Shown: piece by piece, positions 35,265-38,185 of the stretch
Numbering within the stretch: position 1 is the first letter of the stretch
Layout: the number at the start of each line of letters is the position of its first letter
NCBI GenBank assembly: GCA_963582935.1
Contig: CAUZSH010000009.1
Location: forward strand, 1 to 38,185
Reading direction: 5' to 3'
Length of the DNA stretch: 38,185 bases
DNA from: CAUZSH01 sp963582935
GTDB taxonomy: Bacteria; Pseudomonadota; Gammaproteobacteria; Francisellales; Francisellaceae
Position numbers and translations under genes: made by a program
The notes under the pieces: generated by a model
What the model saw: only the letters and a program-made list of their open reading frames with translations
The model's database searches: none
What the model was told of the DNA's origin: nothing

Positions 35265-35760
35265 AATTAAGATGGGTCAGCCATTAGTGGGTGTTGTCAT
35301 GGGATCTCAGTCAGATTGGGAAACGATGAAAAACTGCACAGAAACCTTAAAGTCACTAGGTGTGCCTTATGAGGTGCAAGTTGTATCTGCGCACCGAACA
35401 CCAGATTTGCTTTTTACCTATGCGGAAGCAGCGGAAGAAAAAGGGTTGAAAGTAATTATTGGTGGCGCAGGCGGGGCGGCTCACTTGCCGGGCATGTTGG
35501 CGGCAAAAACGCCTATACCGATATTAGGTGTTCCGATTCAATCCAAGGCATTAAGTGGTCAGGATTCATTGTTGTCGATTGTGCAAATGCCTGCGGGAAT
35601 CCCTGTGGGAACGCTTGCCATTGGGCGTGCGGGAGCGATTAACGCTGCATTATTGGCGGCGACGATTGTGGGAAATGAGTTTCCTGAATATCGTGAGGCG
35701 GTTAAAGTTTATCGGAAAGCGCAGACGGATACGGTATTAGGAAATTTGACGCTGGAGTAA
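35254..35760 (+). CDS. purE: N5-carboxyaminoimidazole ribonucleotide mutase
   Basis: 168 residues from ATG 35254, eight bases after AAGGA and overlapping the previous gene by 11 bases. It converts N5-CAIR to CAIR in purine synthesis. VVMGSQSDWETMK, VVSAHRTPD, GGAGGAAHLPGMLAAKT and LSGQDSLLSIVQMPAG are diagnostic of class I PurE. PurK, its usual partner, is not seen downstream: the next gene is on the opposite strand and their 3' ends overlap by 24 bases. Confidence 0.97.
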   Translation: MGNEIKMGQPLVGVVMGSQSDWETMKNCTETLKSLGVPYEVQVVSAHRTPDLLFTYAEAAEEKGLKVIIGGAGGAAHLPGMLAAKTPIPILGVPIQSKALSGQDSLLSIVQMPAGIPVGTLAIGRAGAINAALLAATIVGNEFPEYREAVKVYRKAQTDTVLGNLTLE

Positions 35761-36330
35761 TGCGAATGCCTTTCCTCGATGGCTAAGCTTATTCTTCGTA
35801 TCAGCACTTAACTCTGCGGCAGTACATTTTTCACTTGGAACATAAAAAATAGGATCGTAGCCAAAGCCCTGCGTGCCTTGTTGTGACAGCAGAATAAGTC
35901 CTTCCCAAGAACCTTGTGCAAGGATTGGAACAGGATCTTTTGCATGTCTCATTAACACCATAAAACATTGAAACCTTGCGGTGCGTTTATGTTTAGGTGT
36001 GTCTTGGAGGTTTTCTAACAGTAAATCAATATTTGCCTGAGAGTCGTTATTAGTGCCTGCATAGCGTGCTGAATAGATGCCAGGAGCACCATTTAACGCA
36101 TCGACTTCAAGTCCAGAGTCATCAGCCAGTGCAGGGAGTCCTGTGTTCTCACAACAATTCCTTGCTTTTAAAATGGCATTTTCAACAAAAGTGAGCCCCG
36201 TCTCCTCAATATCAGGAACATTAAAGTCTAATTGTGGGCGGATTTTAATTCCAAGCTTGGCGAAGATTTCGGACACTTCTTTAATTTTGCCTTTATTGCT
36301 TGAGGCAAAAACGATTTCAGTTAATTTCAT
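35737..36330 (-). CDS. rdgB: XTP/dITP diphosphatase (RdgB/HAM1)
   Basis: 197 residues. It removes non-canonical purine triphosphates from the pool. VFASSNKGKIKEVSEIF, TFVENAILKARN, ALADDSGLEVDALNGAPGIYSARYAG and GFGYDPIFYVP are family signatures, and SHRGKA is near the end. Its last 24 bases overlap the purE 3' end in the opposite direction. The likely upstream partner is the NIF3-like gene, 45 bases away. Confidence 0.97.
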   Translation of the reverse strand: MKLTEIVFASSNKGKIKEVSEIFAKLGIKIRPQLDFNVPDIEETGLTFVENAILKARNCCENTGLPALADDSGLEVDALNGAPGIYSARYAGTNNDSQANIDLLLENLQDTPKHKRTARFQCFMVLMRHAKDPVPILAQGSWEGLILLSQQGTQGFGYDPIFYVPSEKCTAAELSADTKNKLSHRGKAFALLQRQIS

Positions 36331-36375
36331 ATTAATATATCCAATATGCAGAAATAGAATGCTATTTTGAATAGC

Positions 36376-36690
36376 CTAGCCATGAAAGGCAAGCTTCCAA
36401 GCTTCAAAAACAGGTGTTTCGTATGGGTGGTTATGTTTGAGGGTTTCAATAGCTGTATCAATAATATGGTCTGGACATTGTATTTCAACCTTATATTCTT
36501 CAACATAGCTAAGATTATTTTCGTTCCCGGAGTAGGGAGTGCTACCTGATAGGGGGCGGTATTGTCCATGACCTTTTGTCTGCCAGCAACATTGATCGTA
36601 GTAACCTGACTTTCCCGCTCCGAGATCAAAGAGGGATTTTTTGATGACTTCAAGGTGTGACCAAGGCACAAAAAAACAGAGTTTATACAT
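36376..36690 (-). CDS. NIF3/YqfO-like protein, single domain
   Basis: 104 residues beginning MYKLCFFVPWSHLEVIKKSLF, with GAGKSGYYDQCCWQTKGHGQYRP and NHPYETPVFEAWKL. This is the CutA/PII-like domain that is inserted in larger NIF3-type proteins of other bacteria and also occurs alone. Function is not established. The start at 36690 is supported by AAAAG upstream. It precedes rdgB on the minus strand and is divergent from nudE. Confidence 0.85.
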   Translation of the reverse strand: MYKLCFFVPWSHLEVIKKSLFDLGAGKSGYYDQCCWQTKGHGQYRPLSGSTPYSGNENNLSYVEEYKVEIQCPDHIIDTAIETLKHNHPYETPVFEAWKLAFHG

Positions 36691-36769
36691 CTTTTGCTAG
36701 GATTCAGTTTTTATTCAAGCATAGATGTTTATAATTAAACATGAAAGGAAATTATAGGTGTGACTCAGA

Positions 36770-37309
36770 ATGCAAAAGCCAGTGATTACAGAAACGAAGA
36801 CGGTGGCAAAAAGCCATTTGTTTAGAGTTGAAGAAGTGCATTTGACTTTTAGTAATGGAGAAAAGCGAATTTATGAGCGTTTATGCCCTGCTCGATATCG
36901 TGCCGTTATGATTGTACCACTCATTAATGAGGATACTATTTTATTGGTTCGAGAGTATTCGGTTGGTGTGGAGGGCTATACCCTAGGGTTCCCCAAAGGG
37001 CTTGTTGAGCCGGGGGAAAATTTGTTGGATGGTGCTAACCGCGAGTTAATGGAGGAAGTGGGTATGGGGGCGCATAAATTTACCTATATGCGTGAATTGA
37101 TGTTATCACCCAATTATATGCAACATAAAATTGACTTGGTGCTAGCCGAAGACCTTTATGAAAAAAGGTTAGAGGGCGATGAGCCAGAGTTACTTGAGGT
37201 GGTTCGGTGGAAATTATCTGATATAGATGATTTATTGGCACAACCTGATTTTATTGAATCCAGGAGTCTAACCGCATTGCTATTATTGTGGAAATCTAAA
37301 CAGTCTTAG
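36770..37309 (+). CDS. nudE: ADP-compound hydrolase NudE (Nudix)
   Basis: 179 residues. The complete Nudix box runs from Gly77 to Met99 with all fixed positions (Glu83, Arg91, Glu92, Glu95, Glu96, Gly98). The segment GEKRIYERLCPARYRAVMIVP and SPNYMQHKIDLVLAEDLY point to NudE, which cleaves ADP-ribose, NADH and Ap3A-type compounds. It stands between two minus-strand genes, and the convergent rsfS lies 16 bases downstream. Confidence 0.92.
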   Translation: MQKPVITETKTVAKSHLFRVEEVHLTFSNGEKRIYERLCPARYRAVMIVPLINEDTILLVREYSVGVEGYTLGFPKGLVEPGENLLDGANRELMEEVGMGAHKFTYMRELMLSPNYMQHKIDLVLAEDLYEKRLEGDEPELLEVVRWKLSDIDDLLAQPDFIESRSLTALLLLWKSKQS

Positions 37310-37325
37310 TGAAGAGGCTCCAAAG

Positions 37326-37664
37326 TTAGGCTGTTTTTGAAATATCCCAAAGTTTTTCCAGTTCATAAAAAGCACGTGTTTTTTCAAGCATAATATGAAC
37401 AACGACATCCCCTAGATCAACCAGTACCCATTCGCTATCTTCTTGACCTTCAACGCCTATTATTTCAATATCAAGTTTTTTGGCAGATTCAACTAGGTGT
37501 CTCCCCAATGAACGGCAGTGCTGTTTGGAGGTAGCGGTTGTAATAACCATATGAGTCATCATTTCCGTTAAATGCTCAACGGCAAGTGTGGTAATTTCAG
37601 TTGCCTTGAGGTCTTCTAATGCCTCAATGGTGAAAGGTAAAAGGTCAAATTTTGTTTTTATCAT
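37326..37664 (-). CDS. rsfS: Ribosomal silencing factor RsfS
   Basis: 112 residues, normal for the family. VITTATSKQHCRSLGRHLVESAK, EGQEDSEWVLVDLGDVVVHIM and FYELEKLWD are signatures. RsfS binds L14 on the 50S subunit and blocks subunit joining when nutrients run out. It is usually beside nadD or rlmH; neither is seen here, although the upstream side is occupied by an unrelated gene. Confidence 0.97.
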   Translation of the reverse strand: MIKTKFDLLPFTIEALEDLKATEITTLAVEHLTEMMTHMVITTATSKQHCRSLGRHLVESAKKLDIEIIGVEGQEDSEWVLVDLGDVVVHIMLEKTRAFYELEKLWDISKTA

Positions 37665-37764
37665 ACTTTCTGTGTAAGTATTGTTCTTGAGGCTGGAATT
37701 GTAACTTAAGTTTTGGTGCTTAGCAAGTAATCAGGTGTGTGATTACATGGATTGCATTGGCTAT

Positions 37765-38185
37765 TTATCCCCAAGTAAAGTAAAAGCTGGCTGAGGCAAC
37801 AATGCCTGTATAGGTAAACTCGATTCCCACACGTTTGTATTGAAAATGGGTGTAAATTTGTACCAGTGGAACGATGGGGTATTTATCGGCAAACGCACCT
37901 AATTTTCCATCATAGCCATACATGCCTCCAACGCGATAGCCTGCAGAAAATTTGCTGTTTTCAGACATGTCCGTGACATATACTTGTCGAGAAAAAGCTA
38001 AAACATAAACTTGCTCATAAAATGAGTTTGAGAATGTGGCAACATTGATCCCTTTGTATTGAATACCGATGGCATTGTTTTGCCAGTTATCATTTCTTCT
38101 GGATTCTTTATTAAAATGAAGCGTCCACATTCCAAGAAGAATGTTATTTTCAGGTGTTTGACCCCAAACTGTTTCCCAAAACCCC
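37765..38185 (-). CDS. PagP-like outer-membrane beta-barrel protein (5' end outside window)
   Basis: The frame is open to the window edge: 18 codons before the internal ATG at 38130 read on as coding (ending NNILLG), so the start lies beyond 38185. The visible 139 residues show a short beta-barrel: MWTLHFNKES, NNAIGIQYKGINVATFSNSF, FSAGYRVGGMYGYDGK, and a C-terminal ASASFYFTWG. It resembles the small PagP-like barrels of gammaproteobacteria, some annotated as glycerol-3-phosphate transporter. PagP catalytic residues were not confirmed. Product and function remain a suggestion. Confidence 0.65.
   Translation of the reverse strand, partial: GFWETVWGQTPENNILLGMWTLHFNKESRRNDNWQNNAIGIQYKGINVATFSNSFYEQVYVLAFSRQVYVTDMSENSKFSAGYRVGGMYGYDGKLGAFADKYPIVPLVQIYTHFQYKRVGIEFTYTGIVASASFYFTWG

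Noticed and set aside
36367..36549. 60-codon plus-strand frame opposite the NIF3-like gene
   Set aside because: A shadow of a well-supported minus-strand gene with no homology or ribosome site of its own.
1..38185. CRISPR array, prophage, or toxin-antitoxin or defence cluster
   Set aside because: No regularly spaced short repeats, phage structural genes, integrase or defence proteins were seen anywhere in the window.

Overview
The window is an AT-rich, gene-dense stretch of a gammaproteobacterial chromosome. The evidence is the complete cyoABCDE bo3 oxidase operon, a PilU-type ATPase, the ZapG/YhcB protein, a YeiE-type LysR regulator, NudE, RsfS, the two-subunit glycyl-tRNA synthetase alpha chain and a PagP-like outer-membrane barrel. 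Genus cannot be fixed from the sequence. The gene order resembles no textbook enteric order and would fit a low-GC lineage such as the Francisellaceae/Fastidiosibacteraceae, Legionellales or Cardiobacteriales; this is inference only.

Layout. 1-171 is the right part of a dispersed repeat. 311-5167 is cyoABCDE (terminal oxidase plus heme O synthase). 5189-6783 (minus) holds a 33-residue membrane peptide, a four-helix membrane protein and a YeiE-like regulator. 6784-7188 is a regulatory region with two inverted repeats sharing one motif. 7189-12123 (plus) carries an unrecognised acidic protein, a 915-residue DnaK-related protein, a PhnA/YjdM zinc-ribbon protein and coaBC. 12133-13197 (minus) is an ornithine cyclodeaminase-family enzyme. 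13495-13985 is a type IV pilin-like gene split by a second copy of the repeat. 14056-15308 (minus) is trxB-infA. 15398-18952 (plus) is rhodanese, ispF, zapG, truD and an FAD amine-oxidase-like protein, followed by a DUF975 membrane protein. 19656-20936 (minus) is an MHS-type transporter, 21138-22913 a gamma-glutamyltransferase and 22935-24071 (minus) pilU. 24189-24888 (minus) is a broken outer-membrane barrel gene. 24998-27206 is a divergent LysR/MFS efflux pair around a perfect palindrome. 27463-27669 is a cold-shock protein with its own terminator. 27754-28614 (minus) is a lipoprotein hydrolase. 28783-35760 (plus) is radA, cvpA, glyQ, rmuC, a GDPD-CinA-like fusion and purE. 35737-38185 holds rdgB, a NIF3/YqfO-like protein, nudE, rsfS and a PagP-like barrel running off the window.

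Most of the window is housekeeping: respiration, CoA and isoprenoid precursor synthesis, tRNA charging and modification, translation initiation, ribosome silencing, DNA repair and nucleotide-pool cleaning. No prophage, insertion sequence with transposase, CRISPR array, complete tRNA or rRNA was seen. The least ordinary items are the structured repeat that splits the pilin gene, the GDPD-CinA-like fusion with a degenerate tail, the decayed outer-membrane gene and the small candidate regulatory palindromes.
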